Shown piece by piece: positions 19,091 through 29,900 of a stretch of 64,000 nt of DNA. Each line of letters opens with the position of its first letter. The stretch's first letter is position 1. The position numbers and the translations under genes were made by a program. Origin of the DNA: Closterium sp. NIES-65 (Eukaryota > Streptophyta > Zygnematophyceae > Desmidiales > Closteriaceae); contig CANXME010002314.1 in assembly GCA_948144175.1 (NCBI GenBank), positions 124,001-188,000 on the forward strand, in the 5' to 3' direction. The notes under the pieces are model-generated. The model saw nothing but the letters and a program-made list of their open reading frames with translations, was not told the origin of the DNA and made no database searches.

Positions 19091-20350
19091 CTGCTTCTCT
19101 CCGTTGTCTGCCTTGTTGACTATCGCCATGAATCCCGCCGTGGTCCGTTTGACGTCCTTTTCAAAGCGTGCGAGTGTCTCGACTGGAATATTTCCCGTGT
19201 CGTCCCATTTGGGAAGGCTGATTTTCCTCCCGTTGTTGTTGATGTTGGCCGTCTGGTTAACCCAGTTGATCTCGGGGTTGAACTTTTTAAGAAAGTCTCT
19301 CCCGAAGATTACGTCGAGTCCTTGGATATTTGTGACGGGGAGAGCAGGCTTCCATCGAAGGGGTCCAATCTGGAGTAGCAACCGTGTTTTTTCGTAGATA
19401 GGTAGCTTACTGCCATCCACCATCGTTGCAGAGAAGCTTGAGGACTTGATGTCACCTCCGAGTCGATCGATTGCCTTTTTGTCATAGACGCTGTGCGACG
19501 CCCCGCTGTCCACGAGTGCTTGGAGGCGCTGTCCGTTGCAGATCACCTCGAGCAGGAGTGGTGGGCGTTGCTCGGAGTACCCAAAAATAGTCTCATTAAT
19601 AGGATCATAGGGTACATCCCAATATTCAGTACACACCGTGGTTCCACTGCTTTCTTCTGGACAACTAGCTGGCCTGGGCTGCGTGGAGAAAGGCTCTTCT
19701 CCAATGCCAGGAGTAGAGGTAGTAACCGTACAAGTTGACCCTGAGGGGGTGGATCCGGTCGAAGCCTGCGATCCACTGGATGCATCCTTGAGGGGTTTTC
19801 GGAGTTTCTGCAGCTTCTTTTGAACTCCCAGCTGCCTCTTCAGCTGCTTCAGCTCCATAGACTTCTTCCCTGGGGAGTGGAGAGTCGTCTTGGGCTGGTT
19901 CCGGGAGAGGACGTTGACGCCGTGAAAAGGTCTACTCCTTTCCACACTCCTTAATTTTTTCCCCAGCTCCGTAGGCACCGGTACCACTTCTTTAATTGTC
20001 TGCTTCCTCTGGAGTTCTTCCCTGAATTTGTTTATGGCTCCGAACCCGCGAAAAACGCCAGTCTTCATTAATGCATCTTTGAAAGACAACTTTAACGAAT
20101 TCTGTTTTTTTCCGGGGTCGAATTGGAGAGTTCCCGTCTTGGTCGAGTCTGTTTTCGCGGAGGTTTTCTTTTCCTCGGCGAATTCCTCTGACAAATTTCG
20201 GTCAAGGGGCTTGGGATTTCGCCCTTGATTCTCCAAATCTCGCGCCCAATGCTGTCCTTCAATTTCGATTCGGTCCAGATTGCGCTGACGCTTTCGGATC
20301 TGTTTTTTCTCGCCAGCACGATCCGCAATCACTGGCGAGATCCGTTTTTT
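19046..20350 (-). pseudogene. Chromovirus protease segment of pol, truncated
   Basis: The frame is -1 relative to gag, entered by slippage at 20344-20350; it has no ATG near its beginning (GTG at 20332). A basic linker of about 230 residues precedes the retropepsin: ALVDSGASHSVYDKKAID (active-site DSG), then VTNIQGLDVIFGRDFLKKF, typical of Ty3/gypsy protease. After this the frame runs out of phase into the integrase tail. RT, RNase H and the integrase catalytic core have been deleted. Confidence 0.85.
20309..20350 (-). promoter_or_regulatory. Predicted -1 ribosomal frameshift signal between gag and protease
   Basis: On the minus strand the heptamer A-AAA-AAC lies in gag phase (20344-20350), followed after four bases by a perfect 8-bp stem CTCGCCAG/CTGGCGAG (20332-20339 with 20309-20316, 15-base loop). 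The gag TGA (20329-20331) is inside the loop. Slippage by -1 joins gag to the open protease frame. Seen directly; activity is inferred from known retroviral signals of this form. Confidence 0.75.
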
Positions 20351-20924
20351 GACTTTTTGTTTTTAGTTTCGCCACTCCCACGAGCTCGGAATGCCGCACG
20401 TGCAGATTTCATGTGAAAACAGTCGACAATCCGATGTCCGTTTCCGCCGCAAAATTCGCAAAGTGTTTTGTTTTTTGCAGGACGTGAACTCGCGTCGAAT
20501 TTGTCGACTTCCATGGGGTCGGCGAGCGTGGTTGAAGCCGAGCGATCCCCTTGTCGTGATCCGACGACGTGGGGTCGTCGTGTCCCGGAGTTGACCAAGT
20601 CAAAACGCTCCGCGGCCGATACGATTTCGCTGTAGCTGCTGCAATTCGCTGCTGCAACCTGGCGCCGAATGTCGGTTTTCAGCCCCGCGATGTAGGACTG
20701 AATTTTTTCGCCCTCGGTAATGTCGGGAATGCGATTATAAAATTCCTCCATCTGCTGCGTGTATTGCGCGACACTCCCGTATTGCCTATGGTGATGTAAT
20801 TTTTCGCGCGCAATATAAGTGGAATTAATCGGCTCAAAACGTTTGAGAAGGTCTGCCCGGAACTGCTGCCACGTGGCTTCGCCCTGGAAAATGCTACTGT
20901 TGCTTCCGAGCCACTCGAGAGCTG
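20329..20924 (-). pseudogene. Chromovirus gag, C-terminal part
   Basis: It continues gag from 25393 after the Copia-1b insertion. It carries ALEWLGSNSS, W-QFRADLLKRFEPINSTY, GSVAQYTQQMEEFYNRIP, and the zinc knuckle CEFCGGNGHRIVDC (CX2CX4HX4C), ending SKNGSRQ at a TGA. In the mRNA this would be followed by protease through the frameshift. Apart from the insertion this stretch is open. Confidence 0.85.
20920..20924. repeat. Target duplication AGCTG, left side of Copia-1b
   Basis: AGCTG at 20920-20924 pairs with ATCTG at 25393-25397 (one base changed). Merging the two restores the gag motif RGPALEW, also seen in the gypsy gag at 3381, so this is the true insertion point. Confidence 0.85.
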
Positions 20925-21067
20925 TGTCAGATTATTATAGCTGATACATGTTTGTAGGCCATAATGGGGTAGCACATATGGGGTACAGCTTTCTAGGGTT
21001 GTATTTGTACCCAACACTGGCTTAGTCATTTCCATTCTGATCATTTATTCTCACATGGTATCAGAGC
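20925..21067 (+). repeat. Copia-1b 5' LTR and primer-binding site
   Basis: The LTR TGTCAG...CTCACA is 20925-21055. TGGTATCAGAGC follows with no gap at 21056-21067 and matches tRNA-iMet perfectly. Confidence 0.95.
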
Positions 21068-21104
21068 GAGTTCCCTGTGGGAACGTTGCCTAGGGCCCAC
21101 CGAA

Positions 21105-21131
21105 GCGCGCCCCGAGGCGCGCATTTTTTTT
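21105..21131 (+). other. Leader stem-loop with T-run, Copia-1b
   Basis: GCGCGCC-CCGA-GGCGCGC (21105-21122, 7-bp stem) is followed by eight T (21124-21131). It lies after the shared TAGGGCCCACC box (21091-21101). Confidence 0.8.
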
Positions 21132-21149
21132 AGCGACCCCTCGAGTCGC

Positions 21150-21640
21150 CCTTTCCCTCGTGGCCCCGCCGTCCCTCAGACGCGGCCCCGCCACCCCTTC
21201 TGATCGCGGCCCCGCCACCCGATCCCGGCCCCGCCGCCACGTCGCGGCCCCGCCGCCCGATCGCGGCCCCGCCGCCCGCTACGACGCAGTCCCGCCGCCT
21301 GCTCTGACGCGGCCCCGCCGCCACCTCTTACGCGGCCCCGCCGCCACCTCTGACGCGGCCCCGCTGCCTGATCTGACGCGGCCCCGCCGCCACCTCTGAC
21401 GCGGCCCCGCCGCCGCCTCTGACGCGGCCCGGCCGCCGCCTCTGACGCGGCCCCGCCGCCTGATCTGACGCGGCCCCGCCGCCTGATCTGACGCGGCCCC
21501 GCCGCCGCCTCTGACGCGGCCCCTCCGCCTGCTCTGACGCGGCCCCGCCGCCCACTACGACGCGGCCCAGCCGCCGACTACGCCGCCGGCCCCGCCGCCT
21601 GCTCAGCCGCGGCTCCGCCGCCCTCTCTGCCGGCTCCGCC
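21150..21640 (+). repeat. Leader minisatellite of Copia-1b
   Basis: About 23-base units with core CTGACGCGGCCCCGCCGCC and variable ends. No protein is called; open frames reflect lack of stops. The array ends shortly before the deletion join at about 21715. Confidence 0.85.
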
Positions 21641-21714
21641 GCTCCACCAGCCGCGGCCCCGCCGTCCCCGCCGCTCCACCTGCCGGCCCTGCTACTTCGG
21701 CCCCGCTGCCCCTG

Positions 21715-24700
21715 ATCTTGCGGCTGCCCCCCATTTTCTGTGGCCGTTTGCGGTCCGATACGCGGCGCATCAGATCAACCTTCACCCCAGGGTCTCCATG
21801 CCGGAGACCTCCCCAGCTTTGCTGTGGACGGGGAAGTTTGGCGATGCGTCTGCGTTCCGTGTCTGGGGATCTCGGGCGTTTGTCCGCGACCTGTCTGCGG
21901 ACAAGCTGTCCCCTCGTGCTGCTCCCTGCGTCTTCCTGGGTTTCCCCCCTGACGCACCAGGGTGGCAGTTCTACCACCCCACCTCTCGCCGTGTTCTGTC
22001 CTCCCAGGACGTCACGTTCGACGAGTCAGTCCCCTTCTACCGCCTCTTCCCCTACCGCACTCCTTCCCTCCCCCCTTCGCCGGACTTCCTTGTGCCGGTT
22101 CCCCCCCCGGTAGACCCCCTCCCCCCTCAGGTTCCTGCCCCCTCAGGTGTGTCCCAGGTAGACGCAGTTGACCCGGTCGAGGTTACTGGTGACTCTGGTG
22201 CTGCTGCGGGTGCTGAGCCTGGGGGTGCTGACTCTGGGGGTGCTGAGCCTGGGGGTGCTGGGCCTGGGGGTACTACTGCGGAGGGTGCTGAGCCGGGGGG
22301 TGCTGTGCCTGGAGCTGCTGAGCCTGGGGGTGCTGAGTTGGGAGCTGCTGAGCCTGGGGGTGCTGAGCCTGGGGGTACTACTGCGGAGGGTGCTGAGCCG
22401 GGGGGTGCTGTGCCTGGAGCTGCTGAGCCTGGGGGTGCTGAGTTGGGAGCTGCTGAGCCTGGGGGTGCTGAGCCTGGGGTTTCTCCTGCTGCTGCGTCTC
22501 GACGGGAGCCCCTCTCTCCACAGGAGCTGCGCGAGTGGTTTGCTCGCCGCTGGAGGCGTGCTGCTGGAGCTGGAGCTTCTTCGACAGTCGAGGGTGCTGG
22601 TGCTGCCGGTCCCGGAGCTGCTGGGCCTGCGGGTCCTCCTGGAGCTGGAGCTGCTGAGGGGATTGGTGCTGAGACCACTGCTGTCTGTCCTCGCGGTGGT
22701 TCTGCTGCTGGTACTGCTGGAGGTCCTGCCGCTGGAGGTGTTGGTGGCGCTGGTACTGTCGCTGAGGGTGCTGGTGCTGTCCCTGCTGAGTCTGGAGCTG
22801 CCACGCGGCCTCGGCCGTACTTCGTTCCGCTCCTGCAGCAGGTTCTTGGTCTTTCTCCTCCGGTAGAGTGTCCGCAGCCTGTCCAGTCGCAGTCACTGTT
22901 GGAGCCTTCCTCTCCTCTGCCTGCTCCCTCTCCTTACACTGGTCCTACTGGAGGTCTTACTGAGCGTCGTGAGCCTGCGTCTCGTCCCGCGTCGCCTGTT
23001 TGTACTGCTCGCGCTAGTGGTCGCGGTTCGCGTCAGCGTCCTCCTCCTGTCCCTGGCACGCACCGGATGTCTCTGCGTCCGTCCACTGCTCCTCTGCGTG
23101 CCCCTTTGCCTTCTCCTCCTGAGTCCTCTCTTCCTGCGCTTGCCGACCCTGAGTCGGACTCTCTTCGTACTGCCAGTCCTACTGTCACGCGTCTGCTTGC
23201 TACTGTCGTCACTGACCCCTCGTTTGAGTCCACTGCTGCGTCTGCTCTTGTCGCTGAGCTCGTCGACTTTGCTGCTCGCTGTCGTCTAGACTACGCTGCT
23301 AGTCTTGTTGCTGAGTCAGCGTCTGTCTGTCCTCCGTCCGTCGGGGGTGAGTGTGCTCTTGGCACGGACGTCCTAGAGGACAGGCAGGAGGAGTTACAGT
23401 GTGTGGCTGCTGCTTCACCTCATCTCGCGTCTGTACTGCTTGCTCCTGAGGGAGACCCGGATGCACTAGACATCCCGACTCCGCGCTCTTACGCGGAGGC
23501 CGTAGAGGGTCCCTACTCCTCTCAGTGGCAGGCAGCTATGGATGCAGAGATGGCTTCCTGGAAGTCCACAGGCACCTACGTTGACGCAGTTCCCCCTCCT
23601 GGGGCGAACATCGTCAGTGGCATGTGGATCTTCCGGGTGAAGCGGCCGCCGGGCTCTCCACCTGTCTTCAAGGCGCGGTACGTTGCTCGTGGCTTCAGTC
23701 AGCGGCAGGGAGTTGACTACTTTCAGACCTTCTCTCCCACCCCGAAGATGACCACTCTTCGGGTGCTGCTGCACATAGCCGCTCAGCGCGACTACGAGCT
23801 TCACTCTCTCGACTTCAGCACTGCGTTCCTGCAGGGTAGCCTGCACGAGGAGATCTGGCTGCGCCGTCCACCTGGCTTCACTGGGACTTTCCCTCCTGGC
23901 ACCCAGTGGAGCCTCCGACGGCCAGTCTACGGTCTCCGCCAGGCACCGCGTGAGTTGCACATCACACTGAGGACTAGGCTTGCAGCTCTTGGGTTTGCTC
24001 CATCTACTGCTGACCCGTCGCTGTTTCTGCGCACCGACACTTCACTGCCGCCGTTCTACATCCTCGTGTACGTCGACGACTTGGTCTTTGCCACAGCGGA
24101 CACTGCTGGACTCGCCTACGTGAAGTCCGAGCTACTGAAGAGACACACGTGCACAGACCTGGGTGAACTGCGCAGCTACCTTGGCTTGCAGATCACTCGG
24201 GACAGAGCACGCCGCACCATCACCTTGACTCAGTCACACATGGTGCAGCAGGTCCTTCAGCGCTTCGGCTTCACGTACTCCTCGCCTCAGGCCACTCCTC
24301 TGTCTACTCGCCACTCACTCTCAGCTCTGCCTTCGGATGAGTCCGTAGAGTTGAGTGGCCCGTACCCAGAGCTTGTTGGCTGCCTCATGTACCTGATGAC
24401 CTGCACTCGACCTGACCTTGCATACCCTCTGAGCATTCTTGCACGCTATGTTGCTCCTGGGAGACACCGACCAGAGCACATGGCTGCAGCGAAGAGGGTA
24501 TTGCGCTACCTGTGCAGTACGTCGGGCATGGGGCTAGTGCTTGGAGGGCGGAGTCCAGTGGTCCTTACAGGCCACGCGGACGCTTCTTGGGCTGACGACC
24601 AGGCTACGCAGCGGTCGTCACAGGGTTACACCTTCAGTCTTGGTTCCGGCTCTGTCTCTTGGCGGTCTACTCGTTCGTCTTCGGTTCTCAGCTCCAGTTG

Positions 24701-25052
24701 TGAGGCTGAGATCTACGCCGGGGCCATGGCTGCACAGGAGCTTCGCTGGCTCACCTACCTGCTGACTGACCTTGGAGAGCCGCCTCGTTCTCCTCCAGTG
24801 CTGTACGTCGACAACAAGGCCATGCTGGCCTTGTGTCGAGAGCAGCGCTTGGAGCACAGAACGAAGAACATTGCTCTCCGTTACTTCCTTGCTCGTGAGC
24901 TGCAGCAGCGTGGTCAGTTGCGACTTGCGTACGTGGCCTCTGAGGCCAACACTGCTGATGTGTTCACCAAGGCACTCGCGCCTTGTGACCATCAGCGCTT
25001 CTGCACCCAGCTGGGTCTTGTGCCTGTCTTGCCTCACTTGCTCTCTTCTTGA
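21715..25052 (+). pseudogene. Copia-1b pol remnant: integrase C-half, RT, RNase H
   Basis: The frame enters integrase at [17 protein letters not shown], downstream of the catalytic triad, so this is not a natural start; the first internal Met (21798, MPETSPALL) is unlikely to be used. It carries the PGGAE-type linker with extra longer units (TTAEGAEPGG), then RT with [10 protein letters not shown] and YVDD (about 24069-24080), and RNase H with [17 protein letters not shown] and ADVFTKAL up to the TGA at 25050-25052. The frame is free of stops although the element lacks gag and protease. Confidence 0.9.
22210..22495 (+). repeat. PGGAE coding repeat with higher-order units, Copia-1b
   Basis: 15-base units (GCTGAGCCTGGGGGT) are arranged in a larger block of about 120 bases, containing GGTACTACTGCGGAGGGTGC, which occurs twice (22265-22380 and 22373-22490). 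It encodes the integrase-RT linker. Confidence 0.85.
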
Positions 25053-25261
25053 CTTTACTTGTACTGTGACATATATATACCTGCTCCTGCTTGTCTAGTG
25101 TTATATATATGTCTGTACTCCTGCATGTGAACTGGCCTCTAGCCCTGCTCTTGTGCTCGGACTGTGTGCTGACTTTGTGATCCACCCTGAGCTTGCTTTG
25201 CTTTGCTTTGCTTGACTGGTCTTGTGACCCCTTGTTCTCCCCCACTTTGCCTATGGGGGTG

Positions 25262-25397
25262 TGTCAGATTATTATAGCTGATACATGTTTGTAGGCCATA
25301 GTGGGGTAGCACATATGGGGTACAGCTTTCTAGGGTTGTATTTGTACCCAACAATAGCTTAGTCATTTCCATTCTGATCATTTATTCTCACAATCTG
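25262..25397 (+). repeat. Copia-1b 3' LTR and right target duplication
   Basis: The LTR is 25262-25392 and ATCTG (25393-25397) is the target duplication. It is preceded by CTATGGGGGTG, the likely polypurine tract, and the GCTTTGCTTTGCTTTGCTT repeat (about 25193-25211). Confidence 0.9.
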
Positions 25398-25773
25398 GAC
25401 CGCGCATCAACGTTGTCGCGAGACGAATTTTCTCGTTGTCGTACTCCGTTGTCGTCCATTCGATTGCCGCGAAATAATTTTCCATCGTCACGAGCCACCG
25501 CCTGACGTCGGATTTTCGATCGCTAGGGTCGAACGATTCCGGCGAGCGAAGTTTCGGAACCTCGAACTGACGCTGCGACTGCTGCGAAGTCGTCGAAGCA
25601 GGAATGTTCATGGTCGAGAGGAGCCGCGTAACGCGCTGCAGTTCGTTTCGCAGCTGCTCGTTCACCAATCGCGATCGTTTAGTCGTCGCTCGCATCTCCG
25701 CTTCCATCTTGGCGATTTGCGCGAAGAGCTGCTGCGTAACGTCGTTGGTCGCCGGCGAACCCATCCTATTCAA
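25393..25773 (-). pseudogene. Chromovirus gag, N-terminal part
   Basis: ATG 25773 starts MNRMGSPATND. The segment has a coiled-coil-like region (AQIAKMEAEMRATTK, VNEQLRNELQRV) and the capsid block LRSPESFDPSDRKSDVRRWL, NYFAAIEW, RLATTLMRGP, then the Copia-1b target site. The rest of gag resumes at 20924. No stop is seen before the insertion. Confidence 0.85.
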
Positions 25774-25913
25774 AAACCACGCGAGGGGGTTAATTCGAAA
25801 AGCGCGGAACTGGTACTTACCAAAAATCGGCGTCGAATTGGTTGCCCCCGGCGGTTTTTCGAGGCGATTTTTTTCCGCGACCGCTGCTTAGCCGAGAGTT
25901 GTCGAGTGAGAAC

Positions 25914-26331
25914 GGCTCTGATTACCAAGTGTCACAGGATCGAATTCTCAATCGAAACTTGTCACTAAAACTGAATACAAGGCCTATTTATACTCGGAAA
26001 GTACAAGGATAAACGAGATAAAACGAACCTTCGGGAACACACCCTTCCCGATACTACAATCACAAGTGCGCATAAGCACGCAAGTCTATTGGCACTTGGG
26101 ATTACGCCCAGATTACACCGTATACACCACTGTCGGCGCTGTCGGTGTCGTATAATAGGTATGTCGGTGGGAAAAGTAGGAAATAAGAGAAATAAATAGA
26201 AGGCTTTAGAAAATAGAATAGTAGGCCGATTAAGATGAGATAAAGACCAAAATAAAGAGGAGAAAAGGGAGAATGGAATAACGGAAAAATATAATAGTGA
26301 GAAAATATTATAACGGGGACGTCCTCTCACA
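25914..26331 (-). repeat. Chromovirus 5' LTR and primer-binding site
   Basis: The 402-base LTR at 25930-26331 reads TGTGAGAGGACG...CTGTGACA on the minus strand. Two bases later comes TGGTAATCAGAGCC (25914-25927), an iMet-like primer site with one extra base. TATAAATAG (about 25984-25992) is a good TATA box. It has no body similarity to the 3' LTR at 10842. Confidence 0.85.
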
Positions 26332-26883
26332 AGAACCAACCTGGCTGGACAAAACAGCAGGTGGTAGGTTGGTAAACAACCTCTGGTTCTGTTTTTCCAA
26401 CCTGGGAAAACAACAACTAGGTTCAGGTCCTAAAAAACAGAACCTGGTTTGTCTTTGCCCAACCAGCCAAATGCTGGTTCCACTGGTTTCCCTTGGCCCT
26501 GTAGCAAGCAGATACAGACAAACAACATCCAACCTTCACCTAAATTGTACCCCTATAGTGCCTGCCCTGCTACACTATAGTCAACCAAACAAAACAGTAC
26601 AATTTTGAGTTGGATAGAACTGAATCTGCTCAATCAATTCAATCAAACCGCAAAGCTTCCATCTTGGGTTCCTTTGCGAGCTCGTCCTTTCTGCTTGTAC
26701 TGTTCATAGCGCGTACAATGTTGTGCCGAAGCGCACAATGCGCGAGTACCTGCAAATGCTTCAAGTGAAAATTGCGAAAGCAAACAAACACACGAATATT
26801 CCATTCACACGCAAATGCATTCGCACACGCTACTCATACAAAAAGACGGCAGGATGTCGTGCAATGTGTATTTGCACCCAACA
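26332..26883 (-). repeat. Copia-2b 3' LTR, truncated
   Basis: It begins mid-LTR (AGAACCAACCTGG) right after the chromovirus LTR ends, and finishes TTTGCACCCAACA at 26883. The adjacent CACACCCCCCCTCAG is the reverse complement of the polypurine tract. Confidence 0.85.
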
Positions 26884-26925
26884 CACCCCCCCTCAGTCTG
26901 CCGGCTGCATCTCCATCATTCGATA

Positions 26926-29900
26926 CTAGTTCATGCTCATTCCACTCATCTGCATACAACGCCAATGAGGCTCATCCGCAAGCCTCTTGGTGAGGAAGTC
27001 TGCTGGCTGCTGGTGAGTCTTTATGTAGATCGGATTCACCGTCCCCCTCTTCACCTCCTTACGCAACCAGTGCCACTTGATACGCATGTGCTTGTTCAGC
27101 CCATGAAGCACAGCGTTCCTGGCCATCCCAAGAGCTCCCTTGCTATCACAAAACAGCGGTGTAGCAACCTTATGCTCCTGGCCAATCTCCTCTAACAGCC
27201 TCCTCAGCCAAATCACCTCCTTCACCCCATGGATCATTGCCATGTACTCTGATTCCACAGAAGAGAGTGCTGTCTCTGTCTACTTCTTTGACCTCCAACT
27301 AACAGGTCCTCCTCCAACTACGCAGATGAGGGATTCTCCTTGTCAGAGGCCCACGTAGCATCGGTAAAGCAAGTGAGAAAGAGCTTGCCTTTTCCAAGCC
27401 TCTCCCCCTTCTCTTTCAGCACCTCAACCCCTTTCTGCTTCACCTGTGCATATGCGGAGTATTGAACTCCAATGCTTGGGTGAGAGTTCAGATACTTTAC
27501 CACACGCTCAGCTGCATCCACCTGCTCCTCTGATGGATTCTGCACCACCCTAGCCAGCTGCCCAACCGAGAAAGAGATGTCGGGCCTTGTGTGAACTACT
27601 GCATACAAGAGGCTGCCCACCAAGGACTGAAATTGCTGCTGCTCCTCGGCTTCAATCCCTTCATCCTCTGCAGCTTTCACAAGCTTGAATTCTGCTGGCA
27701 GGGGAGTTGCAACTTTGCGCTCATTCTCAATCCCGTACTTCTCCCCCAGCTCCTTGATAAACTTCTCCTGGTGCAGCTTCAACCATCTGTGATCCAGATC
27801 CCTCTCCACATGCATCCCGCTATAGTAATTTACCTCCCCAAGGTTCTTGCACTTGAAGTTCTCCATCAGCTGCTGCTGCACCTTCTGGATCTCCTTCATG
27901 CTGCTGCTAAAGAGAAGAATATCGTCCACACAGACCAGAAACAGCACCAGCTTCTCCCCCTCCCCCTTGAGAAAGAGGCTCTCATCACAGGTGCTGGTCC
28001 TGAATCCCATCTTCTCTATAACAGCTGCCAACTTCTGGTACCAGCAGCGTGGCGCCTGCTTCAAGCCGTAGATGGACTATTTCAGCTTGCACACCCTGCC
28101 CGTACGATCCTCATACCCAGGCGGCTGCGTCATGTACACATCCTCCTCTAAAATCCCATTGAGGAATGCCGTTGATATATCCATCTGAATGATGAATTTC
28201 CCACTAACGGTTGCATCTGCCAACAAGACACGGAGGGTAGGGGGTTTGGCAGTGGGAGCAAAGATCTCATTGAAGTCCCACATCTCCTTCTGCATAAACC
28301 CCTTAGCCACCAGCCTACTATTGTAGATGGTAACCTGTCCCTTGTCATCGGTCTTGATCCTTAGTACCCACTTGCACTGTACGACTTTCTTCCCCTCAGG
28401 CAGCACCATCAGCTCCCATGTCCTATTCTCTAGCAGGCTCTGGTACTCAGCATCCCTGGAAACCAGCCACTTCTCCCTATCTGGTCCAGCTAATGCCTCC
28501 TCCATGCTAGCTGGTTCCTCTGGTGCAGGGGCAAGAAAACAGTAGGCAGGTTCATCCTCCTCATCCGGATCATAGCCATGCGGTAGAATCAGCAATGCCT
28601 CCTCTGTCCCAAGCTGCTGCTCTGCTACATCAGCTCCTGCAGTCAGCTTCTTAGTAGCCATACGGGTACGTCCTGGCCTGGAGACGGGTGTCTCCCATCC
28701 CTTCATAACGACACCCTTCGGCTTCTTAGTTTTTCCCTGCTGCTGCTCTCCTCCCTCGGATCCAGTAGCTCCACTAGTGCTACCGCTAGTCTCCACACCA
28801 TCACCTCCACCAGCAAGTGCCTCCTGCACCTTCTCTCCATCACCACCCTCTGCAGCTACCTCCTCTCCCTCCTCCCACACACTAGGAGTCAGGTCCAGCT
28901 GCATGGTGATCTGCTCCATCTGCTGGGACACCCTGGCCTCCGGCTGTTTCTCCCAGCTCCCATACATCATGCCCTCAACAAACTTCACATCCCTGCTGTC
29001 AAACAACACACCTGTGGAAGGTTCCCACAGCAGCCATCCCTTGCTCTCAGCAGCCAGCCCCAAATGCACACACCAGATTGCACTTGCCCCCAACTTACTG
29101 CGGTAGGTCTTGGGGACGTGGGCGACTGCCATGCAATTGAACTCCCTCAGCATGTCCACCGGCGGCTTCCTCCCAAGCCTCCTCTCCAACGAAACCCACG
29201 AGTCATCCCCAACCTTTCTGAGTACCCTGTTCCTAGCGACGGTAGCGTGCCGGACAGCATGGGGCCACATCAAGTTGCCCAGCCCAGATTCTATGAGCAG
29301 CGCCCTAGCTGTCTCCAGAATTGTCCGGTTCGCCCATTCTGGTACATCGTTAGAGTGTGCAATGTAAGCCGTGGTCAGCTCCCTCTGGATGCCCTGCTTC
29401 TTGAGCCAGGCCGTCATCTCAGCTCCAAGGAACTCACCACCCCGATCTGTCCTAATCCGCTTCACCACATATTCCGCTTGCTTCTCCACGAATGGCAGCC
29501 AATCTTCCCGTATCGTAGAGGCGGCATGGTCCTCCTGCTTCAGCGAATATGCCCACATAAGCCTGCTCCAATCATCCACTATGGTCACAAAGTACCGCTC
29601 CCCCTTGTGTCCCTGAACCGGCAGCGGCCCCACCGAGTCCATGTGGACCAGCTCCAACGGCTTCTTGCTCCTGCCAGCCACACTATGGAAGGGGAAACGG
29701 GTAAACTTTGAGAGCAAACAGATTTCACAATTCTCATCAGGTGGCTGTCCGTTCAGCTTCAGACCCTTAACGGCTCCATCTTTCTCCAACTGCTTCAAGA
29801 AGGGCATTGCCACATGCCCCAAGCGTCGGTGTGTCATTGCCCAATCCGTCTCCCCAGATCTGGCCGACACTTTCACACCAACCCCTCCAACGGCATTGCA

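Larger units (their letters stand above)
20925..25392 (+). mobile_element. Copia-1b: internally deleted, non-autonomous copia element
   Basis: 131-base LTRs lie at 20925-21055 and 25262-25392 (three differences), with an iMet primer-binding site at 21056-21067. Leader sequence joins directly to the middle of integrase at about 21715, so gag, protease and the first half of integrase are gone. The remaining RT and RNase H are open. It sits in the chromovirus gag in opposite orientation. It could be mobilised only with proteins from another copy. Confidence 0.95.
10842..26331 (-). mobile_element. Chimeric Ty3/gypsy chromovirus, internally deleted and split by two copia insertions
   Basis: Read right to left: 5' LTR (25930-26331), primer-binding site, gag, -1 frameshift site, protease, integrase C-terminus, chromodomain, polypurine tract, 3' LTR (10842-11219). 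Copia-1b (20925-25392) sits in gag and Copia-1a (11492-18949) between integrase tail and chromodomain. RT, RNase H and the integrase core are missing at a junction near 19046-19090. The two LTRs share only their ends (TGTGAGAG-ACG), not their bodies, so the 5' and 3' halves come from two related but different elements. The flanks show no target duplication (GGCTG and AGAAC). Confidence 0.8.
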
